Origin: Sclerodactyla briareus
Taxonomy: Eukaryota; Echinodermata; Holothuroidea; Dendrochirotida; Sclerodactylidae
NCBI GenBank assembly: GCA_026419785.1
Contig: JAODTK010002865.1
Span: 62,001-126,000, forward strand
Reading direction: 5' to 3'
DNA length: 64,000 nucleotides
A program made the translations under genes and the position numbers. Below the pieces are notes generated by a model that saw only the letters and a list, made by a program, of their open reading frames with translations, did not search any database and was not told where the DNA came from. Below are positions 24,791 to 36,179 of this stretch, one piece after another. Each line of letters begins with the position of its first letter. The first letter of the stretch is position 1.

Positions 24791-24889
24791 ATCTGATGCA
24801 TTAACAATTATTCGCCAAATGAGCGGGGTTGTATTTTGTATTTAGATGAGTTTCTCTTCGAAGTAGGCGTAATGGAGCCAATAATAAAG

Positions 24890-25486
24890 GCTACACAATG
24901 GTGACAGGCGAGTAACCTACATTCATTATTTTGATTAGGGAGTCGCGCGTAATAAAATTATTGTGACTAATTTAATTAGACAAATAATCTCATGGAGTGC
25001 GTCCTAAAATCTGTCCCGGCGACCGGATTTCTTCTTCACGCAAGATATCTAGTGCTACCTGTTTATGTGTGACAAATTAGATCTCTCTGCCACGAGGCGC
25101 GGGAAAATACCACGACTGCAGCAACGATGTAGTGCGGAGATCACGCAGCCCCCAACTGTATGCGTTTTGACTTCCTTTCAGTTACTTTGTAATTGAAAGG
25201 AGCCATTGAACTCGATTCGTATGGAGTCGTTATTAGAGCCGGATAATCGAGTTGATTCATCAGTTTAAGAATGGTTGGAGTCAGACATACTTAGTTAAGA
25301 TGTCCTATTTTGCTAAGCGCCGCATATGAAGATGTTGGTTGTTAGCTTGAGTTTCTTCAGTAAGTCTCTATCAAGTTACCAAGGTGTTTTTGAATGTCAT
25401 ATCTTGTAATAAACATGACTGTGAAAGTGATGAATGAAGTTAGTTGCGTGTGCTTAGTAGGAGACCCTTAGAGGAATTATTCTTCA
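24890..25486 (+). repeat. Diverged tandem duplication, copy 1
   Basis: Partner of 25727-26466. Shared landmarks in order are GCAACCTACATT-like, TTAATTAGA.AAATAA, AAAA.CTGTCCCG, TATGTGTGACAAATTAGATC, GAGATCA.GCA.CCCC, ACTCGATTCGT, GTTGTTAGCTTGAG, TTGTAATAAACAT and TTAGAGGAATT. Copy 1 lacks about 100 bp present in copy 2. No open frame is conserved. It begins about 100 bp after the LINE tail. Confidence 0.75.
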
Positions 25487-25726
25487 AAAAGGACTGATTG
25501 GTCGCTTAGTAATGACTGTTCGTTTCAAAAACAAAATTAGGCGTATTTTCACCTTCTTCACACACTGTTGACAGTGCATAACACAGATGATGTAAAGAGT
25601 CATGTTTCGTCTTACTGAAATTTGTAGTGGAATATATTCGATGATTTCTGTTCCAAGGAAAACGCAAATAAAAGACATATGCCTGACATGCTGTCTCGCG
25701 TGTGTTCATTTTTCAAGGCTACCAAA

Positions 25727-26466
25727 TAACCCAATGGGTGGCGGGAGAGCAACCTACATTGAATATTTTATTAGAGAGTCATGGGTAGCCCTATAGATAA
25801 AACAAACATTACTGTACCGGCGAGGTATTCGTCTGCAGGTATCACAGCTGTATGACAGCTGTAGGCAAAAATTACATTTGTGATTGGTAATTTAATAAGA
25901 TTAATTAGATAAATAACCTCATTGGTGGTCCCAAAACCTGTCCCGTCGGCAGCATGTTATTTCCGCACCTAGATATCTAATGTTATCACGTTATGTGTGA
26001 CAAATTAGATCTCCCTGCCATGTGTCGCGGGAAATTTCACGACCGCGGCAGCGTTCTGGTGGGGAGATCAAGCAACCCCCTTGACGGAATGTTGCAACTG
26101 TAAACGAGTTGACTCTCTCCGGTTACTTGGTGGGATTGATAAATTTATGAGACTCGATTCGTCTTGAGTCGTTTTATAGCCAAATACTCGAGTCGATTGA
26201 TCAATCTCAGGAGATCGGCTCTATACTGTTGGATTGAATGACTCGGGTCATACATTATTAACTTATGAGTCCACTTATTGGCTCGTGGAAGAATGTTGTT
26301 AGCTTGAGCTTTGTCAGTAGTCTCCGTCAACTCAAAGTCTGTAGTACAGTTATCAAGGTTCTTCGGAATGTCATTTATTGTAATAAACATAGTCTAAATG
26401 TAAACAATGCTTGATGTAAAGCTAGTTTGGTGTGTGGAATCGAAAGACTCATTAGAGGAATTCAGG
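25727..26466 (+). repeat. Diverged tandem duplication, copy 2
   Basis: Second copy, about 830 bp downstream of the first and with the same polarity. Extra sequence at about 25795-25885 includes a CACAGCTGTATGACAGCTGT inverted repeat. Substitutions and indels are spread evenly, which points to an old event. Confidence 0.75.
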
Positions 26467-26700
26467 CGCTTATCCAGGGTGGGGGAAGGTTGGAAAAGGA
26501 GATAGAGGTAAAATAAGGGAAAGGGGAAAAGGAGGAAAAAAGAAAAAAGGGTGAGAGAGAGAAAAAGAGAGAGGAGAGGAAATAGGGAAGAGAGAAGAGA
26601 GTAGTAAGAAGAAAAAGGGGGAGAAGAGGTGGAGAGAGAGGGGAGGAGTGAGAAAATACAATAGAAACCGAAAAACTGAAAAGAAACGTAGACTTTGGTG
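26467..26700 (-). repeat. Polypyrimidine repeat element, copy 2 (inverted)
   Basis: The plus strand is almost pure A/G for about 200 bp. Read on the minus strand it matches 18640-18905 in layout. The minus-strand frame (26779-26462) encodes only serine/phenylalanine/leucine/proline low complexity and is not called. Confidence 0.55.
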
Positions 26701-26879
26701 ATCTATACTCAAATAAATCTTGTCGAAGAACGTTTCTCACGATTTTAATCCTAGCCCACCCCCCTTCACTTCGCCGCATCTATCAACTGATTTTATACAT
26801 ATGGCCTAGCCATAGAATGCTGCTCAAAAATGCCCTCGCCTCAACTACTTTAATACAAACGTCCCCCTCGCTTACGTCA

Positions 26880-27145
26880 TCAGCTTACGGCATCACGGAT
26901 GATAACATTTTTGACCGAGGCCACCATTGTCCAGAGCCCCTACAAAAATATGGCTGACGAACCACATCAGCCGTCCGTTAAATAGGTCAGGAAGACTGGG
27001 AAGGGCATTCCCTATTTTATTTTCCCAAAATTCTTTGTACGTGACGCGCCCACTCGCATGCTGGCTATCCGCTAAGATAGTACTCGACGACCCTATGAAA
27101 TATTTCACGCCCCCCTCAGTGCCGCCCACTGAAAAATTCTAGCTA
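26880..27145. repeat. Dispersed non-coding element fragment
   Basis: Ends with TTCACGCCCCCCTCAGTGCC and AAATTCTAGCTACGC. The reverse strand gives GCGTAGCTAGAATTT, like the GGCGTAGCCAGAGTTTTC edge at 17728. It is probably another non-autonomous DNA transposon edge; the type is uncertain. Confidence 0.35.
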
Positions 27146-27849
27146 CGCTGCGCTGCATTCAACTTACAAGTTCCGAAAGTACTGTTAACGGGCCCCTCCA
27201 CACGACACGGAAAAATTACGAAAAAGAGGGAAATTTGGATCAATTATCAATTTAATGCTACTGAGGCGTCTCGATACCTCTCAAAATAAAATGGGGGCAC
27301 ATAATTTAAACAGCAAATATTAAGTAAAACCGAAGCACGGGAAAATATATAAAACTAACTTACTTTTAAATCCAGAACAAAACCCACGGAAACGAACCGT
27401 AACACCCTCTCGCCAAGGCAGCCGGGACGACTCTACTTGCCAGAACAAACGGGGAAGCTTCCGTCGGCACCGAAACAAATGCAGGATCGTCCCGCTGCCT
27501 CAGCACAAAGGAAAACAGGAGGGATCAGCCGTCCTTACAATTGGCATGGGATGAAATTGACGTGGATGAAGTCCGGACTGCAGTGAAGGTGAACAATGAA
27601 TGAGGATGGCACGTAATGGGATGAATTGCTAATGGGATGAGATGCGATGCGATGGAACTTCTAATGACGTTAAAAAAAAAAAAATATGTCCAGATGGTAC
27701 TAATGGTAGGGTTGTTGGTAGAGCTGATGGGGGTGGGGGTAACAGTACCATTTCCATTTCCTGCAATGCAAAACAGTGACCTATTTCTCTCAAGTTGCAA
27801 CTTCCTCAATGATCCGTTGCACCAAAATAAGAAAAAAAAATACCCTATG

Positions 27850-28110
27850 GTTGGCCTACGTTCCGGATACCCGGCGGAATCATCTCCCCCATTTCCAAAG
27901 AGGTGTATATTAATTCACTGTGAAACACGGCCTATTGTTACTCTGCTGTTCAGATATTGATGGCTAAAATAAAGGAGTTAGGTTCGTAGCCTGTTCATAT
28001 AAATTTGGAAACTTTAGTGGGTTCTAGTTATTTAGTTTGTAGTCAATGCTGACATAATTTACATAAAAAAGAAGCCGTAGATGCTGTGTTGCTATTATAT
28101 CTGCGTGTAT
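27850..28110 (+). repeat. Tandem duplication of about 260 bp, copy 1
   Basis: Shares with 28111-28385 the series AATCATCTCCCCCAT, TAATTCACTGTG, GTTACTCTGCTGTTCAGATAT, GGCTAAAATAAAGG, AAGCCGTAGATGCTGTGTTG and ATCTGCGTGTATC. Anchor points are 260 bp apart (GTTACT at 27937 and 28197). Confidence 0.8.
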
Positions 28111-28385
28111 CCACCACTATGATAGGGCTCCGTTTAGATACTAGGCAAAATCATCTCCCACATCTGATAACGGTTATGTAAAATAATTCACATAGTGTTA
28201 CTTCGCCGATCAGATATTAACGGCTAAAATGAAGGGAATTGAATTCCTGGTCCCACCTGTATACATAAATGGACGTGCGTGGGTTCTTGGTATTAGTTTG
28301 TAATCACTTTCTGACATAACTTTCCCCAAAAATATAAAAGCCGTAGATACTGTGTTGCTACAATTATCTGCGTATATCATGCAGA
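28111..28385 (+). repeat. Tandem duplication of about 260 bp, copy 2
   Basis: Diverged second copy, with GATCAGATATTAACGGCTAA and AAGCCGTAGATACTGTGTTG. No coding frame is shared. Confidence 0.8.
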
Positions 28386-28499
28386 GTGACAACTTTCCAA
28401 CATTCTTCTTTCAACTAATATTGCAACATCCAGATGTGCGCACTTAGCCGGCAAAGTGCCATTTCCGGCGACCTGGGAGGTATAAAAAATCATTTATTT

Positions 28500-28930
28500 C
28501 ACAGTACAAACGCCAACCAATGGTGGCGCTCCGCGTTGTTATTAAATTGCAGTCCACGTTGTCCCCTCCCCACTTCTCGAAACTGGATCGACGCCCCTAA
28601 TCGTGCTGTCCCTCGTATGGCGTTGGCGTATGTATGTGTGAGTATTCATGATGGAAAGAAACGCCAACCGCTCCAATTTTAGAATTCAAGGCATTCCCAT
28701 TGGGTGCAATCGATCCTTTTTGTTTTTTAGCGTCTTCCCACCACGAGCAGGATAGTTCCTCCTGCACTTCGCGCGAACCCATGATGGCGTTTCTCGAAGA
28801 AATGGTCATATTTTCAAATCATCTTTTTGGTACGTTGTTAATAGTGCGACCGGCTATGTGTAGAAAATGGCATTCTTTCAGAGGCGATTTGAGGTCTCTC
28901 GTCCTCATTTTCAACACCAACAACTTTTGA
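28500..28930 (-). repeat. GCGGAGCGCCACC family (Y), minus-strand copy
   Basis: On the minus strand it reads AACGCGGAGCGCCACCATTG followed by GTTGGCG. Upstream on that strand, TTTCGAGAAGTGGGGAGG and a GTGGACTGCAATTTA block match 17215-17340. Frames of 60-82 codons overlap on both strands and are not believable genes. Confidence 0.5.
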
Positions 28931-31431
28931 CAAACTGATTGGTAAGTGGGACAATTCTATAGCAATAGCGTTTGTTTGTCGCATAATCAATATCGAATAT
29001 GAATGAGGTCGAGAACAGAACCTGCCTTGAGCCATGGGTGCCTATATTTACGCCCACTCGATACAAAAAACAAGTTTAATGTTCAATGCTAATAATACGA
29101 ATATTGGTTTTGTCGCGTTTCACACAAATATTGGATAATTCCCTGCCAAACTCTCACTCGTACTTATTGAGCTTCGTCTAGTTTCTGTGGAAACTGTATC
29201 AACGCTGTAGGTGATTACGTTTGGGGCCACGTACGTGAACACTTGCCATTCACGGGTAAGAACTCGTACGACGTCAGTGTCCGTGTTAGCCATTTATTTA
29301 ACAGACACTTGCACGCATGTTACACATTTCCTATCTATAGCCTGGGAAATACCTGATAACGAACGTTCCAAAATGGATACGCAGAACCTACGGTTATATT
29401 CAGAGTACACATGTATAATTTCTGTGCTTGAATAGTCAGTCACTTGGATTCGTGTACATTGGCTTAGTTTCTGTTTAATAATTTAATTTCCAATAAGGAC
29501 GACAGTGAAACCCCCCTCACAGCAACACAAAACAACTGTCTGTTCCTCCTCTTTTTTCATATTTTATTATTTGTTGATTATTGAATTTGATAGTTCCATT
29601 TCTCCCTGATGTCGTCTTTCACACACATTATCGATTTTTCCTTTCCGGACCTTGAAAAGGTACGCAAAGAACAATAATCAAAAATCACACCTACACACAA
29701 CACACCATACTGTCCTTTGGTGAACCCGAGGTATTGTGTTTTTTACCTACCCAAACGAGGAACCGTACTCATTTCCATATCCAATGCTTATCCCTCCGAA
29801 TAAGCCCGGAGATACTGTATGAATTCTTTCCTTAAATAACTTACACACACACACGTGTGTAGCTTGGTTAAGACTTTCAACCCAAATCAACCGCATAACC
29901 GAGGAAGTTGCTCAAATCGATTCAACAGCACCGTGTTCCTCGAGAGCGGATGGTGCAGAGAACGCCCTACTGCCCTATTCTAGACCGAGGTATTCCTCGT
30001 TCGACGGTGGTACCTCGATTTGACACAGTGTAAACCCTTTATGTGTTACCTCGTTGCCACCCATACATACCCCCACACACATACAAACAAACACACACGC
30101 ACACGCATACGCACACTCAATAGACATACACACAAATTTGAGAACCTGGAACTCCTTGGCTCCATATGACGTCAATCAGGACGCTTTGACTTTCCTCATA
30201 CGCAAATCCCGGAAGACCTTGATTAATTCGGTAGGCGCTTTTGAATGTTCTCAATTGGCAACTTATTCTCCGTGAAATAAGGATTCCATACTTGCAAGGA
30301 ATACGCCATGGTGAGGTCTTACCCACAGCTCAAACGATTTGGCGACAATATCTCCATCGCGTAAACCTAATTTTAATTTACGGTGTAACAATCCGAGCAA
30401 CGAGTGTGGCTACCTTCCATGGTTGGGTATTAATGAATAATGTTTTGTAATATAACCTACTACATCACCCCTGCTTGTTTCATACCATAAAGTATACACG
30501 CGTATTACTAGTACCTATGGTGCCCTTCCCAAAAGCCTTGAGCCTAGGTTCACACACCCATACGTTTTTGTTAGGCACATTGTTTTACTTGAGGATTTTT
30601 GCATCCGGTATCTGCTTCATTTATGGTAAAGGCTGAATAACCGCCCTGATTGATTGACTGAGCGTCAGTTAGAGTGTTGAAAAGGGTGGTACCTGTGAGG
30701 CAGAACTTCAACATTTACGATGGTCGGGTGTCTAAATTCGACTGCATGCTTCAATGCCTCCCGTCATCTTTCAACGGTCGGATGGGCACCGGGAAATAAT
30801 GAATATATGACTGTTATGGTTCCAGTCCTAACTGGCTTTCATTCAACGGATCCGAAATTAATCTAAATCGATCGTTATTGTTTTTTTTCAGAGTCGTGTT
30901 TTCTTGAAGCGATTGGCCGTCTCGCCCAAGTCGGAAGAAACATAATTACCCGTACACTTTTGCCAATTGGTACCCGATCCGTTGCCGGAGCAGACCTAGC
31001 TATTTCTTATTCTTGAACGACACATCTACCCGCTATCATCAGATATCGGAACTACATTTTGCTTTTTATATCCATTTTAAAATGACATAGCTTAGGCAAA
31101 CTCAAAAGGGGGCTTCACAGGAACACTCTTCTATACCAAAAATATACAATGGAAAGTCTGCTCTAAAAAATCACGATGCTCCTTATTATACTAAGAAGGT
31201 CTGCTCTACAAAGTATGAAAGATAAAAAAAACCAGCCACATGTACTAATTTACAGATTCATAGGTAATTTCAACATTTTACAAATCTTGTCTTCTAAATA
31301 ATTTGTTCTATACATATTGTATATTCACAAATATGTGCCTTTTGGTCACTCCCTCGCTGCCCTTTTTATATTTCCCAGACCTCGTGGCAACTGCAATGCT
31401 CATCTCATACAATACATTGAAAGCAGGTCAA
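28931..31431. other. Non-coding stretch with CA-rich patches
   Basis: No supported gene. ACACAC-rich patches lie at 29843-29855 and 30062-30136. Frames of up to 76 codons carry no recognised domain. Confidence 0.45.
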
Positions 31432-31483
31432 TAATATCTATATATATATAGAAATATATATATATATATATATTATATATATA

Positions 31484-31525
<42 letters not shown>

Positions 31526-31548
31526 ATAATATATATTTATATAATATA
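31432..31548. repeat. (TA)n microsatellite, upstream edge of PLE A
   Basis: About 115 bp of imperfect TA repeat. The Penelope-like coding trace begins within a few bases of its right edge. Confidence 0.9.
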
Positions 31549-32660
31549 GGTCACTCAAAACAGACTTGTTCACAAAGCCAACGGACTAGCACGATTTCCT
31601 ACGCAACCTAGCAGTTGTCACCCACCACATCCTACCCGAACGCCGAAGAACATTCCCTACAGCCAGCCTTCGTCTGAAACGCATTTGCTCTTCAGATGCT
31701 GTTTCGAGTCGGCCACGAACTTCTTTCAAACATCTCCAAAAGAAGCAGTATTTCCGGAGCTCCATTGGGAGGCATTAGAAAAGGCTTAGAAAGACCACGC
31801 GAATTGAAGACATTTGAGTGGTACAAAGCTCGTCGATTCCAACATACAAATAGGTACAACAAAACTTGTCTGTGAAATAACAAATCAAACTGCAACAAAA
31901 TCAAAGAAAAAACCACCATTAGCACACCAAATAATCACAAGACAAATTTGAACCCATCCTCAAAGTCGGAACGGCCATAAAAGTCCGTCGTATCCCAGGA
32001 AGCACACCGCAAAGTTGTAAGCCGGTACAAGCAGGAAAAAGCCTAACAAAATGGAATCTAACTTTGACAAATTCTAGTCACCAATAGCCCGAATTCTCCG
32101 TCGGCGGCAATCGCCCGAGCCAGCAACAGGCAAGGAGCGCCACCCTGCACCCTACCACTGCAGACAAACATGCCAAACCACTATTCGATCGCACAACCTT
32201 CGTATTGTCTCAAGTTTCTCCAGACATCCCACCGCATATTTCCGCACTCATCAAAAAAAAGACAAAGGCAGGACCGCGTCTTCTTGCAAGCAGAACCACC
32301 TGGTCTACCTAATTTATCGTAACTCCATACCCTCTTGTCGGGACGCAGGTCCCAGTACATCGGGGAACAAAAACACACCCGCTTAGACTGGAGCGAATGA
32401 ACCAACACCGGCAGCCTTCAAGACTTCCGAAAATGGAGCACCGGTTGCTAAGCATTTCCCGAACATGGTCGGTCACTCATTGAAAGCCTGAGAGTGATTG
32501 GCATGACCATGACCCAAATTGGTCAACTAATTTCCGCCAGTGAAAGAAAAATACTGAGAATTGAACCTGATAACGACTACACCATTTGGCGAACATTCGG
32601 ACGACGCTACATCACGAAAGAATAACGGTAACCACTCGGCACCACTCTCCCTATTTTGCT
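31549..32660 (+). mobile_element. PLE A: Penelope-like element, RT thumb plus GIY-YIG endonuclease remnant
   Basis: Several plus-strand frames give the expected order of a Penelope-like C-terminus. Near 31553-31700 come TDLFTKPT, CHPPH and LRLKRICSSDA (the region after the RT palm). Then follow a basic linker, NHLVYLIY at 32293-32316 and QYIGE at 32353-32367 (the GIY-YIG pair), TKTHPLRLERMNQH in the next frame, HSLESLRVIG-like residues near 32475 and a terminal TPFGEHSDD-type end. GIY-YIG nucleases of PLEs nick target DNA for reverse transcription. At least five frameshifts or stops make it inactive. The RT palm and 5' part are absent: the copy starts at the (TA)n tract. The open frames on the opposite strand are artefacts. 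Confidence 0.82.
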
Positions 32661-32870
32661 TACTGTCAATCACTAGGCCCAATTGGCCTCCATTAGTATA
32701 CTCCTGTTTAGGATTAATCTCCTGTCATCCCTGAGGCGCCATTGACGCCCCCGTATAATTCTCTGGATTATCTCCTGTCAATCATTATAGTGCAATTGGC
32801 CTCCCTAGTATAATCCTAGTAAGATTATCCCCTGTCAACCAGCGAAACATCTCATTAGCCTCACCCCACC
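32660..32870 (+). repeat. Short tandem array in the PLE A 3' region, unit about 56 bp
   Basis: TGTCAATC/TGTCATCC/TGTCAACC starts recur at 32664, 32723, 32777 and 32833. Repeated neighbours are CAATTGGCCTCC, TAGTATAATCCT and GATTA..TCCTGTCA. The array lies just after the GIY-YIG trace and probably belongs to the element's 3' untranslated region. Confidence 0.65.
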
Positions 32871-33141
32871 ATTGTTCCTAGCCCTAATATCTCAGCCGTT
32901 TTTCGAGTTTTCGAGTTATCACGTCTAGCTCAATCGCTTATTCTGCCTCTCATTTCGAAAAATCCAGCTATCATTTACGTAGATGGTTGTTTTCCAGTTT
33001 TGCATCTTGTCTGTGGATGTATATATAACGTCCACGTCACTGTGGTGTCAAGGAAATGGACTTCTGCAGTGAATTGATAGATGGGTGGAATGCGTTTGAT
33101 TTGTTCTATGGAACGAGGTGAAGTTTTCTGTCCCACGTGGG

Positions 33142-33165
33142 TTATAATATAATATATTATATATT

Positions 33166-33235
<70 letters not shown>

Positions 33236-33252
33236 ATATATTATATATATAT
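33142..33252. repeat. (TA)n microsatellite shared by PLE A and PLE B
   Basis: About 110 bp of TA repeat with a few ATTA breaks. PLE A (plus strand) ends on its left and PLE B (minus strand) ends on its right, so the two relics are tail to tail around it. Confidence 0.9.
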
Positions 33253-34600
33253 GTCATCAGTGCGAATCTGAGTTTCACGCATGTAGCGATTGTCAGGCCA
33301 ATGACACTGCTTTGTAGGCTCTGAGCATTTCCTTTTACACCGCCGTCTGTTTACGTCTCGGCGGCTTGCGGTTACCCTGCGGATAGCAACTAGGATTCTG
33401 TTGACAGAGCTCGCTCGGCGTCGTGTAAGGGGGCTCGAGCTTCTCCTCAATGCGGAGATTACAGCTTCCAGCTTCGCGTCGATGTGTGTCTGTGTATCCC
33501 ACGTGAATCGTGTAGTCTACGTTGTCCCTCTTTAAAAACCATATTTTGCTTTGCCACTTCTGTCTCATTTTCATACCCTGGGTTCCTAAAATGTGATTCA
33601 GATGGTTGTAGATGTGGACTTGAAGTCACCCCCAGCCAGACCAAGATGGGTCTTCTTGGGTATTCCCCTGATGTACTCACTGTCTATATACAATGGAGTT
33701 TACAATGCACTCCCCGCAGTGGGGCAGGCCCTCGTGTTCCTACAGTTACATGTTCTTAGCAGCTGTTTTGGATGCGTCTTTCATAACTTTATAGCATTGT
33801 GGGTTTGATGACAAACTCCATATTCTTCATGCAACTGTACTCATTTTTAGGGTGCCTCTATTGAAAAATTCTGCTGTCGCGCGGGAAGTGCTAATCAACA
33901 CGATTAAGGAATCTGCCCCCCACATTTGTTTCAACATTTTTACTATATTGGGGTTCAACAGTGAAAGCCTACGGGTGTGTTCTGGTCTTCATGTGTTGGG
34001 TTGGCGGTGTTATTCCGCCGTCATCGTAGGAGAGGGTGACGTTGTGGCCCCGCTGTCATTGAGCGCCCGCTCGTAGGCCGGTGCTACATATGGAAAAAAT
34101 ATTTCTCTGTGGGAGACAGCGCTGGATATCCGGCTTCTCCATAGCGGGTGGCACGTGAGTTCATATGATGCGCGGTGTTAGGCGACCGTCGATGTAGAGG
34201 GGGGAGCGTTTGGTTTTCGAAAAGGCTGGTTAGTGCCCGCTGCGTAGATCTAGGGTGACGTCTAGGGAAGTGCCACTTTAGGTTTGTGTGCACGTAATAC
34301 TGAGGCCGACCCGAGCGAAGTCCGAACCGTTAGAAGGACTTCTCGTGCGGTCAGCCGAACTCCCGTTGTAGTGCGCATGACGGCGAGAGACCGTCGTCTC
34401 TGTAGAGTCCGACACTGGTGACGTGAAGCTCCTTCTGAAGCTGGTCAAGGAAGAAAAGCCCGATCAACTCGCAAATTTCCGCACCGTCAGAGGCTCTATA
34501 GGACACATCGAATTCTCCCTGACGCTTTGCTTCTTCACCCATATATATATATGGAAATAACAGCAACACACTGTTTGCAACCATATGATTTTCAGAGAGC
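33253..34600 (-). mobile_element. PLE B: Penelope-like element, RT palm (YRDD) through GIY-YIG, inactive
   Basis: On the minus strand, 34584-34351 reads EFDV, DGAEICELIGLFFLDQL and GLYRDDGL. YRDD (about 34404-34393) is the RT catalytic box of one group of retroelements with GIY-YIG. Further along, in shifting frames, come LPPLHRRSPNTAHH and YPALSPTEK (34290-34090), NVETNVGG, HFPRDSRIFNRGTLKMSYSC (about 33950-33810), a CNCR zinc-knuckle motif with a following CP (33750-33700), then SHFRNPGYENETEVAK (about 33620-33570) and REAGSCNLRIEEKLE. This order (RT, zinc knuckle, GIY-YIG) is canonical for PLEs. It belongs to a different lineage from PLE A. Many frameshifts are present and the N-terminal RT part is missing. 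Confidence 0.82.
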
Positions 34601-34806
34601 GCGTCTGATTGTCGATAGATCCACAGTTATCATCTAGTTTAGTAAATTAGAAAAAAGTAATTTATAATTGTTTTATTTCAACTCTGTTAATATACGGTGA
34701 GTTTTTGCCCCCTTGTATACGCGGGCTCTGGCGCTCTGGTTGAACCTGTTCGTCAGGAGACTACATTGATGTCTTATGGAGCGTAGCGGTTGGCTCCATC
34801 ATTGTG

Positions 34807-35134
34807 TTAGACGTTTTTCTGCAAAAAACCGACGCAGTCCCGGTCACAGTAGTAGATTACGCTCCGTAGACGATAGGCGTGAAGCAGAGTTAGATGTTTG
34901 AAGCAGGAGTTAGATAGCGCGAACAGGAACAGCACTTCATATATCGGCTGCTGATCCTCGGTCTCGTTTGATAGGAGATACACGCAACGTTCCAACAAGG
35001 TAGGGGGTCCAATTTACAACAAATACCAAGAAAGAAAAAATTACGATCATATCGGAGAGTCCTGTACTGCCGGAGAAGAGACGAGACACGCGCGGTTCTG
35101 TCACCGTACGGGTTGTCCTCGGACGGGCTAAACC
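34807..35134 (-). CDS. Last exon of a GnRH/corazonin-type class A GPCR (TM6-TM7)
   Basis: The exon follows a strong acceptor on the minus strand (a T-rich tract, then TTACTTTCAG/GGTTTA at 35135/35134). It reads GLARPRTTRTV (third loop), then TM6 IVIFSFLVFVVNWTPYLVG (about 35050-34990). NWTPY corresponds to the CWxP switch, with N replacing C. After one frameshift comes ERCVYLLSNETEDQQPIYEV (third outer loop), then TM7 LFLFALSNSCF and, after a small duplication, TPIVYGA (NPxxY region, with T replacing N). WTPY plus FLFA.xNxCFxPxxYG fits receptors for GnRH, corazonin or related peptides, which signal from the plasma membrane through G proteins. The end at 34807 (TAA) holds in one frame only. 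It may be a pseudogene or contain assembly errors. Confidence 0.7.
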
Positions 35135-36179
35135 CTGAAAGTAACAAAAATACGCTGTCAATGTGCGCTGAGAAGTCAATCGAGTGCAATTATTCAATGG
35201 CAGGTGCAATAATAGAACACAAATAAACCACTGGCCAACGACGGCTTGTTTTTCGCTTCGATGAAACAGAGGATGATTTGTGATAGCTTTTCGAGCAAGA
35301 CCTGCTCTTCCTTAGTGCAGTAATAACTGGAAGAGTGAAAAGCACTGAAATTACGCAGAATACACGATGGTGCTGGGAATGGGTTCTGCTATTGTCAACG
35401 GTGGCTGATAGCCGATTTCCGCAGGTTAATGGTGAGGGCGCCAAGTTCACACTATGTTGGATTGACTGATAGTGACTTAGTTGAATCGATGACTGATTAT
35501 TACCGGTTAAGCGTGAGGATTATCAACGTTTTATAACCAGTTGATTAAACAGGTGGTATGAAAGGTGACTGGCAGTCGATAATCATCCCCGGGTCGGGTA
35601 GCAAGTTTACATCTTGTAGATTGACAGGTGCTATCAACAGAGCCGTTAAACTGACCAGGGGATAATCCCTACAAACATCAGGCGGACAATTTTCTTGGCG
35701 GGGTTGGCAAGTGTAGTAAGTGTGGTGGTTTTCAGGTTTCAGGTCCAGTGGCACTGTGTTTGCGTGAGGACAGCGAATTTTATTGAAGTTTGCCCACTGT
35801 TGAGCAAATTGGTTTTGTGTCCAGGACGACGGCGTTGAGTCATCCTCATTCTCAGGGATTTGTTTTGTGCTTCGCAGAGTTAGAGTAAATCAGGTAGACA
35901 GGTTTTCAGAAATACGTCATGGTCTATCGGATGTCGTATATAGACCCTCGATGTCTGGAAATTTTTGAGAGTGGTTGTGCTTGCAACAAGGTCACTGCTC
36001 GCAATTTTTCACAAACTCGGCGTGATGATGTCACGTGATTGTGGGTATATGCAATGACTGGGTTAGCGGGGATGTGTTGGTGGTTGTTGGGAGGAGGGGA
36101 GGGGGAGGAGGGGGGGGGGGGTTAAGGAAACACGGATTTGAGGCGTTCCGACTGTGAAGAATCGACACAGTCAGTTGCG

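Noticed and set aside
26462..26779. 105-codon minus-strand frame
   Set aside because: Translation of the opposite strand of a purine tract.
32181..32408. 75-codon minus-strand frame
   Set aside because: Antisense of the PLE A GIY-YIG region.
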